DNA of 22,270 bases from an uncultured Christensenellaceae bacterium (GTDB taxonomy: Bacteria; Bacillota; Clostridia; Christensenellales; CAG-314). This document shows positions 1 to 6,917 of this stretch, one piece after another (within the stretch, counting starts at the first letter, position 1; each line of letters starts with the position of its first letter). The notes below the pieces were generated by a model. It saw nothing but the letters and a program-made list of their open reading frames with translations, searched no databases and had not been told where the DNA came from. The stretch is taken from assembly GCA_910586905.1 (NCBI GenBank), contig CAJUIV010000024.1:1-22270 (forward strand), read 5' to 3'. Made by a program: the position numbers and the translations under genes.

Positions 1-25
1 GAGGGTTTTACCCTCTAATGAAAAA

Positions 26-50
26 CCACCAGCTAGGCTGGTGGATTTTT
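26..50 (+). terminator. Hairpin with U-tract near the left edge
   Basis: CCACCAGC (26-33) and GCTGGTGG (37-44) form a perfect 8-bp stem with a TAG loop, followed by ATTTTTATTTTG. It looks like an intrinsic terminator for whatever lies left of the window. A second small hairpin, GAGGG-TTTTA-CCCTC, sits just before it at 1-15. Two hairpins in a row are also typical of the ends of IS200-like elements, so this could be the right end of such an element rather than a host terminator; no transposase is visible to decide. Confidence 0.6.
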
Positions 51-56
51 ATTTTG

Positions 57-87
57 TTGACAAAAACAGTTCGGGGGGGGGTACAAT
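57..87 (+). promoter_or_regulatory. Promoter-like site with a G9 tract in its spacer
   Basis: A perfect -35 box TTGACA (57-62) and a -10-like TACAAT (82-87) are separated by 19 bp. Nine of those bases are an uninterrupted G run at 73-81. The spacer is 2 bp longer than the 17-bp optimum, so gain or loss of G residues would be expected to change promoter strength. The transcript would point towards the ABC exporter at 296, which also has a better promoter of its own. Function is inferred from position only. Confidence 0.4.
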
Positions 88-103
88 CGTTACATAACGG
101 GCG

Positions 104-149
104 TTTGTTTTTTTTAAAAAAACAAAATCGTTTTTGAATTAAAAAACGA
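104..149. other. Two consecutive AT-rich inverted repeats
   Basis: TTTG plus T8 (104-115) is followed directly by A7 plus CAAA (116-126), an almost perfect palindrome. It is followed by TCGTTTTT (128-135) and AAAAACGA (142-149) around a 6-nt loop. Both lie in the presumed leader of any transcript starting at the G9 promoter. Neither is followed by a U-tract on the + strand, so I do not call a terminator. Confidence 0.35.
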
Positions 150-212
150 AATATTTTAAGAAAGCGAATAATTATCCGATTTTAGTTTACGTCAATAAAT
201 TTCAGTAGAGCG

Positions 213-241
213 TTGACTATATCTTGAACGAAGAGTATACT
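213..241 (+). promoter_or_regulatory. Promoter of the ABC exporter operon
   Basis: TTGACT (213-218) and TATACT (236-241) are 17 bp apart, each one mismatch from consensus. The start codon of the ABC ATPase is 54 nt further on, with AAAGGAAG (278-285) as its ribosome binding site. Confidence 0.65.
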
Positions 242-252
242 GTAATTGTTAT

Positions 253-266
253 AAAACACTTGTTTT
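253..266. promoter_or_regulatory. Palindrome resembling a degenerate LexA box
   Basis: AAAACACTTGTTTT is a near-palindrome just downstream of the -10 of the ABC operon promoter, where an operator could block transcription. Its inner ten bases AACACTTGTT are identical to the core of the LexA box at uvrB (4001-4010). However, the outer G and C that define GAAC-N4-GTTC are replaced by A and T, so binding by LexA is doubtful. It could be the operator of another repressor. Confidence 0.25.
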
Positions 267-295
267 AAATCACCGAAAAAGGAAGATGGCGCATT

Positions 296-1204
296 ATGAA
301 CGTTATTGAAATCAAGAGTCTATACAAATCCTTCGGCGAAGTAAAAGCCGTAAACGATTTGTCTTTCAAAGTTAAGCAAGGCGAACTTTTTGCTTTTTTG
401 GGCGTAAACGGCGCAGGTAAAAGCACGACCATCTCTATGATGTGCGGCAATCTTACTCCGGATAGCGGTTCGATAGAAATTTGCGGCAGAGACGCCGAAA
501 AGCATATTGCCGAAATAACTTCCAGAATAGGCGTAGTGTTTCAGTCGTCGGTGCTGGATTCCGTACTGACTGTTCGCGATAATCTTTTTTCCCGCGCAAG
601 TTTGTACGGTATAACGGGCAAAGCGGCGCGCGAACGCATAGACGAACTTGCAAGTCTGCTAGGTTTTTCGGATTTACTCAAACGAACCGTAGGCAAATTG
701 TCGGGCGGTCAGCGGCGGCGCGTCGACGTGGCGCGCGCGTTGATACATAACCCCGAGATTCTTATTTTAGACGAACCTACGACTGGACTGGACCCGCAAA
801 CGCGTAAACACTTGTGGAGTGTAATAGACAGCCTAAAAAAGCAACGTAATATGACGGTGTTTTTAACGACTCATTACATGGAGGAAACTGCCGACGCCGA
901 TTACGTAGTTATACTTGACTCCGGAAAGATAGCCGCGGAAGGTACGCCTCTGGAACTTAAAAATAACTATACCGGAGACTTTATAACCGTATACGGCGCG
1001 GACGAAAAGAACGTTCAAGCGTTAAAGTTGCCTTACGAGCAGATACGCGACGCTATCCGTATATCAGTTAAAAATACCGAACAGGCGCGCGATTTGATTT
1101 TGGCAAATCCAAAACTGTTTTGCGACTTCGAAATAAGCAAAGGTAAAATGGACGACGTATTTTTAGCCGTAACGGGTAAAAAACTGGAAGGGGGAGTATT
1201 GTAA
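296..1204 (+). CDS. ABC transporter ATP-binding protein (CcmA/DrrA type)
   Basis: The nucleotide-binding subunit of an ABC-2 exporter, 302 aa. It drives the membrane protein encoded by the next gene by ATP hydrolysis at the inner face of the membrane. Visible motifs are Walker A GVNGAGKST (residues 36-44, with V for the common P), the signature LSGGQRRR starting at residue 135, Walker B ILILDEP with D159 and E160, and the H-loop H193 in TTHYMEET. The region after about residue 220 is the variable tail typical of DrrA/NodI-type proteins. The stop codon overlaps the ATG of the permease by 1 nt, indicating translational coupling. The substrate cannot be read from sequence: drugs, lipids, polysaccharides and peptides are all handled by this family. 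The start is supported by AAAGGAAG about 10 nt upstream. Confidence 0.93.
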   Translation: MNVIEIKSLYKSFGEVKAVNDLSFKVKQGELFAFLGVNGAGKSTTISMMCGNLTPDSGSIEICGRDAEKHIAEITSRIGVVFQSSVLDSVLTVRDNLFSRASLYGITGKAARERIDELASLLGFSDLLKRTVGKLSGGQRRRVDVARALIHNPEILILDEPTTGLDPQTRKHLWSVIDSLKKQRNMTVFLTTHYMEETADADYVVILDSGKIAAEGTPLELKNNYTGDFITVYGADEKNVQALKLPYEQIRDAIRISVKNTEQARDLILANPKLFCDFEISKGKMDDVFLAVTGKKLEGGVL

Positions 1205-2139
1205 TGAAAACTTTATTTTCGCTTACCAAACGCAATATCAAGTTATTTTTCAAGGATAGGGGTTTATTCTTTTCTTCGATGCTTGTTCCTCTTATTTTAT
1301 TGGTATTGTACTCGACTTTTTTGGCGAACGTTTATAAAAGCAGTTTTACCGATGCGATTCCTCAGGGCTTTACCGTAGACGACAAAATTATCAACGGTCT
1401 TGTTGCAAGTCAGCTGTTCTCGTCGTTGCTTGCGGTATGCTGCGTAACGGTGGCGTTTTGTTCTAATATAATAATGGTGCAGGATAAGTACTTGGGCGTA
1501 CGCAAAGACTTACTCACTTCGCCCGTCCGTAAGCCGATATTGGCGTTGTCGTACTATCTTGCCTCGTTAGCGGTAACGCTTATCATAAACTACGTCGCTT
1601 TGGGCGCAAGCCTTATTTACGCAGCCGTTGTCGGTTGGTATATGAGTTTCGCCGATGTTATGCTTATTATTTTCGACGTATTTTTGTTTACTATGTTCGG
1701 TACGGCGATGTCATCCGTTATCAACGCGTTTTTAAAGACTCAGGGACAGATTTCCGCCGTCAGTACGATAGTCTCGGCGTGTTACGGCTTTATTTGCGGG
1801 GCTTATATGCCTATTTCGCAATTCGGAAGCGGTCTTCAAAACGTACTGTGTTTCCTTCCGAGTACGTACAGTACGTCTCTGATAAAAAATCACGCTATGC
1901 GCGGAGTGTTTGAGAAAATGAGCAGCAGCGGTTTCCCAGACGAAGTAATTACTGGTATCAAACAAAGCGTGGATTGTAAGTTCGAATTTTTCGGACGCGA
2001 CGTATCCGTTACCGCAATGCTATTGGTAGTGGTGATAACGGTAGTTTTACTTGTCGGCGCATACGTTCTTATTTGCGCGTTCAAGCGCGAAAACGGAGGC
2101 AAATCTAAAATCAAAAAAAGTCTGCCGGTTTCAAAGTAA
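1204..2139 (+). CDS. ABC-2 type transporter permease
   Basis: The membrane subunit of the exporter, 311 aa. It has six predicted membrane segments: one near residues 20-42 after a basic N-terminus (KRNIKLFFKDRG), four in the middle, including hydrophobic stretches around LVASQLFSSLLAVCC and ILALSYYLASLAVTL, and one close to the C-terminus (LLVVVITVVLLVGAYVLI) followed by a basic tail. This is the normal ABC-2 topology. A large extracellular loop after segment 1 (about residues 43-70) and a polar stretch before the last segment are also usual for the family. It forms a pair with the preceding ATPase through the 1-nt overlap. No convincing intrinsic terminator follows, although an imperfect nested hairpin is present around 2170-2212. 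Confidence 0.88.
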   Translation: MKTLFSLTKRNIKLFFKDRGLFFSSMLVPLILLVLYSTFLANVYKSSFTDAIPQGFTVDDKIINGLVASQLFSSLLAVCCVTVAFCSNIIMVQDKYLGVRKDLLTSPVRKPILALSYYLASLAVTLIINYVALGASLIYAAVVGWYMSFADVMLIIFDVFLFTMFGTAMSSVINAFLKTQGQISAVSTIVSACYGFICGAYMPISQFGSGLQNVLCFLPSTYSTSLIKNHAMRGVFEKMSSSGFPDEVITGIKQSVDCKFEFFGRDVSVTAMLLVVVITVVLLVGAYVLICAFKRENGGKSKIKKSLPVSK

Positions 2140-2219
2140 ATTTGAATAGTGCTAATAACACTTGAACGACGATATTTCGCATCGAATACCGATTGAAAGC
2201 GAAAAATATTATCAAAAAC

Positions 2220-2249
2220 TTGTATTAACTCATATATTTGTGGTACAAT
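2220..2249 (+). promoter_or_regulatory. Promoter of the ECF S component - coaX operon
   Basis: TTGTAT (2220-2225) and TACAAT (2244-2249) are separated by 18 bp. They lie 106 nt before the start of the S-component gene, giving a leader of roughly 100 nt. Confidence 0.5.
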
Positions 2250-2257
2250 ACTTTTAG

Positions 2258-2321
2258 GTCGTATTCCTTAGGAAACGATACTACATATTTTTTATATCTT
2301 TTTACCGAATAAAAAAGATAT
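2258..2321 (+). promoter_or_regulatory. Structured leader of the ECF S component - coaX operon
   Basis: Two hairpins can be drawn in the leader. One pairs TCGT-A-TTCC with GGAA-ACGA around the short loop at 2259-2277. The other pairs ATATCTTTTT (2294-2303) with AAAAAGATAT (2312-2321) around an 8-nt loop. No known riboswitch core was recognised. The second hairpin has no U-tract after it, so it is not a simple terminator. It may be a control element or merely AT-rich pairing. Confidence 0.3.
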
Positions 2322-2355
2322 TCGTACCGAGTAGTCGGGCGAAATTGGAGTTTTT

Positions 2356-3087
2356 ATGGTAAACAATAACAAGGCGTATCAGGTGGCGCGTTATGCAATT
2401 ATGCTTGCAATCATCTTCGTTGCCACGTTGCTCGACAGGGTCATAACTCTAGGTTTGCCTATTGCGGGCGCAACCGTAGAATTGTTGGTTACGTTCGCTT
2501 TGTGTTTTCTGTTTAATTCTTGGATTGACGGATTTTTGGCAAGCGCGTTTATGGGACTGTCTTCTTTTATTTTGGCGTTTCCTTTTGCCAAGGTCGCTTC
2601 GCAAAATCCGCTCATATCTATTGTTCCGAGATTGTTCGTAACAATTTTTGCTTTTGGTATTTACCGTCTTATTTTGTTCTTATCTGCAAAAATGAAAAAC
2701 CGAGTATTAGCGCAAACGATAGCGATAGTGCCGGCAACCTTTATAGGACTGTTAACCAACACACTGTTATATATGGGTGCGCTGACGCTGTTTACTGACG
2801 CGTACGGTTCGCTTATTGCAGCTTTGCAAGCAGTCGTCATTCTTAACGTTTTACCGGAATATATTGTGTCTTTTATCGGCGTTGCGCCGCTTGTATTGGG
2901 CGTTCGCCGAGGTTTAAAACTCGGTATAGACGGTAATAACTGGAAATTAACCGCCAATCAAACAGCGGACAAAACGGAATCGTCAACAGAGACGACGGGC
3001 GAACTCGACGGCGATACGGAGGGCATTAAAACTGTCCCCTCGAATATACAAACTTCAAAGAAAACCGAAGACGGAGAAAACGAATGA
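2356..3087 (+). CDS. ECF transporter S component, probably for pantothenate
   Basis: A 243-aa integral membrane protein with the features of the substrate-binding S subunit of an energy-coupling factor vitamin transporter. It has an N-terminal segment with small residues (YAIMLAIIFVATLLDRVI), several hydrophobic helices up to about residue 190, and no ATPase. S components dock on a shared EcfA-EcfA'-EcfT module, which is not in this window. The gene overlaps coaX by 4 nt (ATGA), and coupling to pantothenate kinase makes pantothenate the likeliest substrate, in the manner of PanT. That is inference from context only. About 45 residues at the C-terminus are hydrophilic and rich in Thr, Glu, Asp and Ser, an unusual addition to a family that normally ends near the last helix. 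GGAG six bases before the ATG supports the start. Confidence 0.75.
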   Translation: MVNNNKAYQVARYAIMLAIIFVATLLDRVITLGLPIAGATVELLVTFALCFLFNSWIDGFLASAFMGLSSFILAFPFAKVASQNPLISIVPRLFVTIFAFGIYRLILFLSAKMKNRVLAQTIAIVPATFIGLLTNTLLYMGALTLFTDAYGSLIAALQAVVILNVLPEYIVSFIGVAPLVLGVRRGLKLGIDGNNWKLTANQTADKTESSTETTGELDGDTEGIKTVPSNIQTSKKTEDGENE

Positions 3088-3857
3088 TTTTAGCGGTAGA
3101 TATAGGCAATACCAATATCAAAATAGGTTTGTTCGAAGCGAACGGCAAATTGAACAGGTCTTTCAAAATGTCCACGGACGTAAAGCGTACTTCAGACGAA
3201 TACGTTGCGCTGTTACTGCAGCTTTTAAGCCACTCTAAAATAGACGAAAAATCGATTTCGGGAGCGATAGTGTCGTCGGTAATTCCGCAGCTTGATTATA
3301 CTTTTACAAACGTCATAAACTATTGTTTCGGCGTTAAGCCTCTCGTAGTCGGCGTAGGGGTTAAAACGGGTTTGGCTATTCGGTACGACTTTCCTCGCGA
3401 ATTGGGCAGCGACCGTATTATTACCTGCGTAGCGGCGGCAAAACAGTACGGAGCGCCGTTCGTGTTGGTAGATTTCGGCACGGCTACGACTTTTAACGTT
3501 GTCAACGAACGTAAGGAATTTATCGGCGGAGCGATAACGTTAGGGCTCAAATCCACAATAGAAAGTCTAGCCGTATGTACCGCTAAGCTTCCGAGCGTAG
3601 AATTGGAAACACCCAAAAAAGCGGTGGCGCAATCTACCGGTAAAGCCATACAAAGCGGTGTAATTTACGGCGCGGTAGGGCAGGTAAAATATATGATTGA
3701 GCGTATAAAGTCGGAAACAGGGCTAGTTGATGCCAAAGTAATAGCCACTGGCGGACTTTCGCATATAGTAAACGACGTCGAACCGCTTTTCGACCACATC
3801 GACCGCGAGCTGTCGCTCAGGGGTTTGTATGAAATCTACAATTTGAATCAGCAATAG
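3084..3857 (+). CDS. coaX: Type III pantothenate kinase
   Basis: Phosphorylates pantothenate to 4'-phosphopantothenate with ATP, the first committed step of coenzyme A synthesis. The protein is 257 aa, the usual length. It opens with the phosphate-binding motif DIGNTNIKIG (D6), has GSDR at residues 108-111 holding the conserved aspartate D110, and has DFGTATTF from D130, followed by GGAITLGL. This places it in the ASKHA-fold CoaX family, which needs a monovalent cation and is not feedback inhibited by CoA. It is translationally coupled to the upstream S component. A terminator follows. The last step of the same pathway, coaE, is encoded further right in the window. Confidence 0.96.
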   Translation: MILAVDIGNTNIKIGLFEANGKLNRSFKMSTDVKRTSDEYVALLLQLLSHSKIDEKSISGAIVSSVIPQLDYTFTNVINYCFGVKPLVVGVGVKTGLAIRYDFPRELGSDRIITCVAAAKQYGAPFVLVDFGTATTFNVVNERKEFIGGAITLGLKSTIESLAVCTAKLPSVELETPKKAVAQSTGKAIQSGVIYGAVGQVKYMIERIKSETGLVDAKVIATGGLSHIVNDVEPLFDHIDRELSLRGLYEIYNLNQQ

Positions 3858-3915
3858 TTTTTATTTGATTTTTGTTTGTGTCCAAACGTTTTTGCAGATA
3901 ATTGATTTTAAAGGC

Positions 3916-3960
3916 AAACGACTTTTTTACTTAATTAAGTAAGTATAAACAGTCGTTTTT
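3916..3960 (+). terminator. Terminator after coaX
   Basis: AAACGACT (3916-3923) pairs with AGTCGTTT (3951-3958), and the run of T continues to 3960. The 27-nt loop itself contains the 12-bp palindrome ACTTAATTAAGT (3929-3940), so the structure may be branched. It stops coaX just before the uvrB promoter. Confidence 0.6.
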
Positions 3961-3963
3961 CTG

Positions 3964-3992
3964 TTGACATTTTATTCGGCGTATTATACAAT
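3964..3992 (+). promoter_or_regulatory. Promoter of uvrB
   Basis: A consensus -35 TTGACA (3964-3969) and TACAAT (3987-3992) are separated by 17 bp. It is the strongest-looking promoter in the left half of the window and is followed immediately by a LexA box, so strong intrinsic activity held down by a repressor is a sensible reading. Confidence 0.75.
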
Positions 3993-3998
3993 ACTAAG

Positions 3999-4012
3999 CG
4001 AACACTTGTTCT
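3999..4012. promoter_or_regulatory. LexA (SOS) operator before uvrB
   Basis: CGAACACTTGTTCT contains GAAC-ACTT-GTTC (4000-4011), a perfect match to the LexA box of Gram-positive bacteria, whose consensus is CGAAC-N4-GTTCG. It starts 7 nt after the -10 box, covering the expected transcription start, where bound LexA would block the polymerase. uvrB is a classical SOS gene, so sequence, position and target gene agree. Confidence 0.85.
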
Positions 4013-4038
4013 ATTTTTAACTGACGGTAAGGTAAATA

Positions 4039-6006
4039 ATGGATTTTAAACTTCACTCTAAATTTCAGCCCTGCGGCGACCAACCGCAGGCGATAGCGGA
4101 GCTTACGCAGGGCATTCGCGACGGTCTCTCGACGCAGGTTCTTCGCGGAGTTACTGGAAGCGGTAAAACGTTTACGATGGCTAACGTTATCGCTAACGTC
4201 AATCGTCCCGCACTGGTAATCTGCCACAACAAAACGCTTGCGGCTCAGCTCTGCAACGAATTCCGCGAGTTTTTTCCGGAAAACAGAGTGGAGTTTTTTG
4301 TTTCTTATTACGATTACTATATGCCCGAGAGTTACATACCTGCGCGCGACTTGTACATCGAAAAAGAAATAGACACTAACGACGAGATAGACCGTTTGCG
4401 GAATTCCGCAACGTGCAGCTTGTTCGAGCGGCGCGATACTATCGTCGTCGCCAGCGTATCGTGTATTTACGGTTTGGGCGCGCCCGACGAGTATTTCAGA
4501 TTAAGTCTTTCTTTGCGCCCGGGGGATAACGTTTCGCGCGAGCAGGTTATACGCAAACTTATTTCCATACAATACGTCCGCAACGATATGGATTTTCACC
4601 GCGGAACTTTCCGCGTGCGCGGAGATATAGTGGAAATATATCCCGCGTCCTATTCCGAACACGCTATCCGCGTAGAGTTTTGGGGCGACGAAGTAGAAAA
4701 GATTTCCGAAATAGACGCTCTTACGGGCAACTCGATAGCAACGTTACTGCACGTTATGATTTATCCTGCAACGCAGTACGTTGTGGAAGGCGTAACGATT
4801 GACAAGGCGACGGAGAATATCAAACGCGATATGGAAGCGGAAGTCGAAGCGTTTATGTCGATTAACAAAATTGTTGAAGCGCAGCGGCTTAAACAGCGCG
4901 TATCGTACGATATGGAAATGTTGCGTGAAGTGGGTTATTGCAGCGGTATCGAAAACTATTCGCGTTATTTTGACGGTAGGGAAGTCGGTCAGCCGCCCTA
5001 TACGCTAATGGACTACTTCCCAGACGATTTCGTAACTTTCATAGACGAAAGTCATATGACAATACCTCAAATCCGCGGAATGTACAACGGCGACAGAGCG
5101 CGCAAAACAAATCTTGTCAATTACGGTTTCCGTATGCAAAGCGCGTACGATAACAGACCTTTGACTTTCGACGAATTCGACGGTAAACTCGGACAGCTTA
5201 TATGCGTTTCCGCAACGCCTGCGGAATACGAATTAAAGCGAGCGGACAACGTAGTCGAACAGCTTATACGTCCGACAGGACTTTTGGACCCCGGCGTAGA
5301 AGTTCGTCCGGTCAGCGGACAGATAGACGACCTTTTGGGCGAAATTCACAAAGTTGTATCCGGCGGAGGCCGCGTGCTTGTAACCACTCTTACCAAACGT
5401 ATGGCGGAAAGTCTTACGGAGTTTTTGGCAAAGCATAATGTGCGTGTAAAATATATGCACTCGGATATCGACACTCTCGAACGCGTGGAAATAGTGTCGG
5501 GACTCAAAAGGGGTGAGTTCGACGTGCTTGTCGGCATCAATCTGCTGCGCGAAGGCTTAGATATGCCGCAAGTAAAATTAGTCGCTATTTTGGACGCTGA
5601 TAAGGAAGGTTTTCTGCGCAGCGACACGGCGCTGATTCAGACTATAGGTCGAGCCGCGCGTAACGCGGAAGGACGCGTTATTATGTACGCGGACGTTTTG
5701 ACTGACAGTATGAAGCGCGCCATAGGCGAAACAAACCGCCGACGCGAAATTCAAAACGCTTTTAACGTAGAACACGGTATAACGCCCAAAACTATCGAGC
5801 ATTACGTAGAAAATACTTTGGAAATAACGCAAAAAGACGATGCTAAATTAACCGCTAAAGATTTGGAACGTGAAATAGAAAACGTAACGGCGCGTATGAA
5901 AACTGCTGCGAACCAACTTGATTTTGAAACGGCTATTCGTCTGCGCGAACAGGTAGTCAAACTTACCAAACAGTTAGAACGCGAAAAACGACGCAAGTCA
6001 AAGTGA
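4039..6006 (+). CDS. uvrB: UvrABC excinuclease subunit B
   Basis: The damage-verifying helicase of nucleotide excision repair. It is loaded by UvrA, opens DNA at the lesion and recruits UvrC. The protein is 655 aa, normal for the family. Visible features in order are: Walker A GVTGSGKT (residues 37-44); the beta-hairpin that grips the strand, SYYDYY with Y90, Y91, Y93 and Y94; DESH (336-339) as the Walker B motif; NLLREGLDMP; the helicase motif QTIGRAARN from residue 534; and a C-terminal UVR domain (about 615-650), the contact for UvrC. All key residues are present. The gene has its own LexA-controlled promoter and is followed after 10 nt by the GNAT gene. No uvrC lies in the window. Confidence 0.98.
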   Translation: MDFKLHSKFQPCGDQPQAIAELTQGIRDGLSTQVLRGVTGSGKTFTMANVIANVNRPALVICHNKTLAAQLCNEFREFFPENRVEFFVSYYDYYMPESYIPARDLYIEKEIDTNDEIDRLRNSATCSLFERRDTIVVASVSCIYGLGAPDEYFRLSLSLRPGDNVSREQVIRKLISIQYVRNDMDFHRGTFRVRGDIVEIYPASYSEHAIRVEFWGDEVEKISEIDALTGNSIATLLHVMIYPATQYVVEGVTIDKATENIKRDMEAEVEAFMSINKIVEAQRLKQRVSYDMEMLREVGYCSGIENYSRYFDGREVGQPPYTLMDYFPDDFVTFIDESHMTIPQIRGMYNGDRARKTNLVNYGFRMQSAYDNRPLTFDEFDGKLGQLICVSATPAEYELKRADNVVEQLIRPTGLLDPGVEVRPVSGQIDDLLGEIHKVVSGGGRVLVTTLTKRMAESLTEFLAKHNVRVKYMHSDIDTLERVEIVSGLKRGEFDVLVGINLLREGLDMPQVKLVAILDADKEGFLRSDTALIQTIGRAARNAEGRVIMYADVLTDSMKRAIGETNRRREIQNAFNVEHGITPKTIEHYVENTLEITQKDDAKLTAKDLEREIENVTARMKTAANQLDFETAIRLREQVVKLTKQLEREKRRKSK

Positions 6007-6016
6007 GAATTATATT

Positions 6017-6829
6017 ATGACCAAATTTTACAAATGCGGAGAAGAGTTTCTTGCGGAAAATAGGGATATCCTGGACGCTTATTTGCTTGAAACCGTGTTC
6101 TTTGAATGCAATGCTAATTGCATTCACGAAGCGGACGAAAATAATTTTTTAGTAAAAATTTTTGACGGCGACACTTACTTGATAGCTGTTCACAACTCGC
6201 AATATCCTATGGTTATTTTCGGCGACAAATCGTTATGTGCCGAATTTGCGCGTCAAGCGTACGAACATAAGTTGACATTTGATAAGGTAATCGGCGCTTT
6301 GGATACGTGTGAAATGTTTTTAGCCGAATACGGAAAATTGGTAAAATGTACTCATCATGTAAACCATTCAATGGATATTATGCGGTGCGGTAAGACGTTA
6401 ACTTCCGATGTTGACGGTGTGGAAAAACCTTCGGATAATGATGTGAACGAAATCGCCGAGTTGATTGTTTCTTTCACAGTTGAAGCGTTGGGCGACAGCG
6501 CCGACGTTGACGTTGTAAAGCAAGACGTAATCAACCGTTTAACCGATTTCGCCGTTATCCGTCGTAACGGTTTAATAGTATCAGTGGCTTCCGTTAAGCG
6601 CAAAACGGACAAACTTGCTTGCATAGCCGACGTTTATACTTTGCCGCAGTTCCGTAACCAAGGTTTGTCTTGCAAAATCGTTACTTATTTAACACTGCGC
6701 ATAACGGACGACGGAAAACTCGCCTACTTGTTTGTAGACAAGACCAATCCCGTTTCAAATCATTTGTATACGAAAATCGGCTACGCCTACGCCGTCCCGC
6801 AATACGAAATAAAATTGATTAAAAATTGA
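6017..6829 (+). CDS. GNAT-family N-acetyltransferase
   Basis: A 270-aa protein with a GNAT acetyltransferase fold in its C-terminal half. The acetyl-CoA binding motif appears as VYTLPQFRNQGLSCKIV (RNQGLS for the usual R/Q-x-x-G-x-G/A). It is followed by the late strand-helix signature LFVDKTNPVSNHLYTKIGY, common in this family. The N-terminal half (about 140 residues) is not recognised and probably holds substrate specificity, as in two-part GNAT proteins of Firmicutes. The acceptor is unknown. It starts 10 nt after uvrB with only a weak ribosome binding site, so it is probably co-transcribed with uvrB and could share its SOS control. A role in repair is not implied by the sequence. It contains a perfect 9-bp inverted repeat near its 5' end. 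Confidence 0.8.
   Translation: MTKFYKCGEEFLAENRDILDAYLLETVFFECNANCIHEADENNFLVKIFDGDTYLIAVHNSQYPMVIFGDKSLCAEFARQAYEHKLTFDKVIGALDTCEMFLAEYGKLVKCTHHVNHSMDIMRCGKTLTSDVDGVEKPSDNDVNEIAELIVSFTVEALGDSADVDVVKQDVINRLTDFAVIRRNGLIVSVASVKRKTDKLACIADVYTLPQFRNQGLSCKIVTYLTLRITDDGKLAYLFVDKTNPVSNHLYTKIGYAYAVPQYEIKLIKN
6104..6125. repeat. Perfect 9-bp inverted repeat inside the GNAT gene
   Basis: GAATGCAAT (6104-6112) and ATTGCATTC (6117-6125) flank a GCTA loop. It lies about 90 nt into the coding region and encodes the residues ECNANCIH. It would fold into a stable RNA hairpin, but it may simply be a coincidence of codons. Confidence 0.45.
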
Positions 6830-6917
6830 TTTCCGATACCATTGTTTCAGGATGTCCTCGAACTAGTATTGCTTGCGATGCTCACGGCGGCGGTTATCAA
6901 TCGACAATGAAGATAAA

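Noticed and set aside
2168..2215. Nested hairpin after the ABC permease as a terminator
   Set aside because: The stem around GATATTTCGC and GCGAAAAATATT is imperfect and no T run follows; it may be a weak structure only.
6855..6868. CGAACTAGTATTGC before uvrA as a second LexA box
   Set aside because: Only the left half matches GAAC; the right half lacks GTTC.
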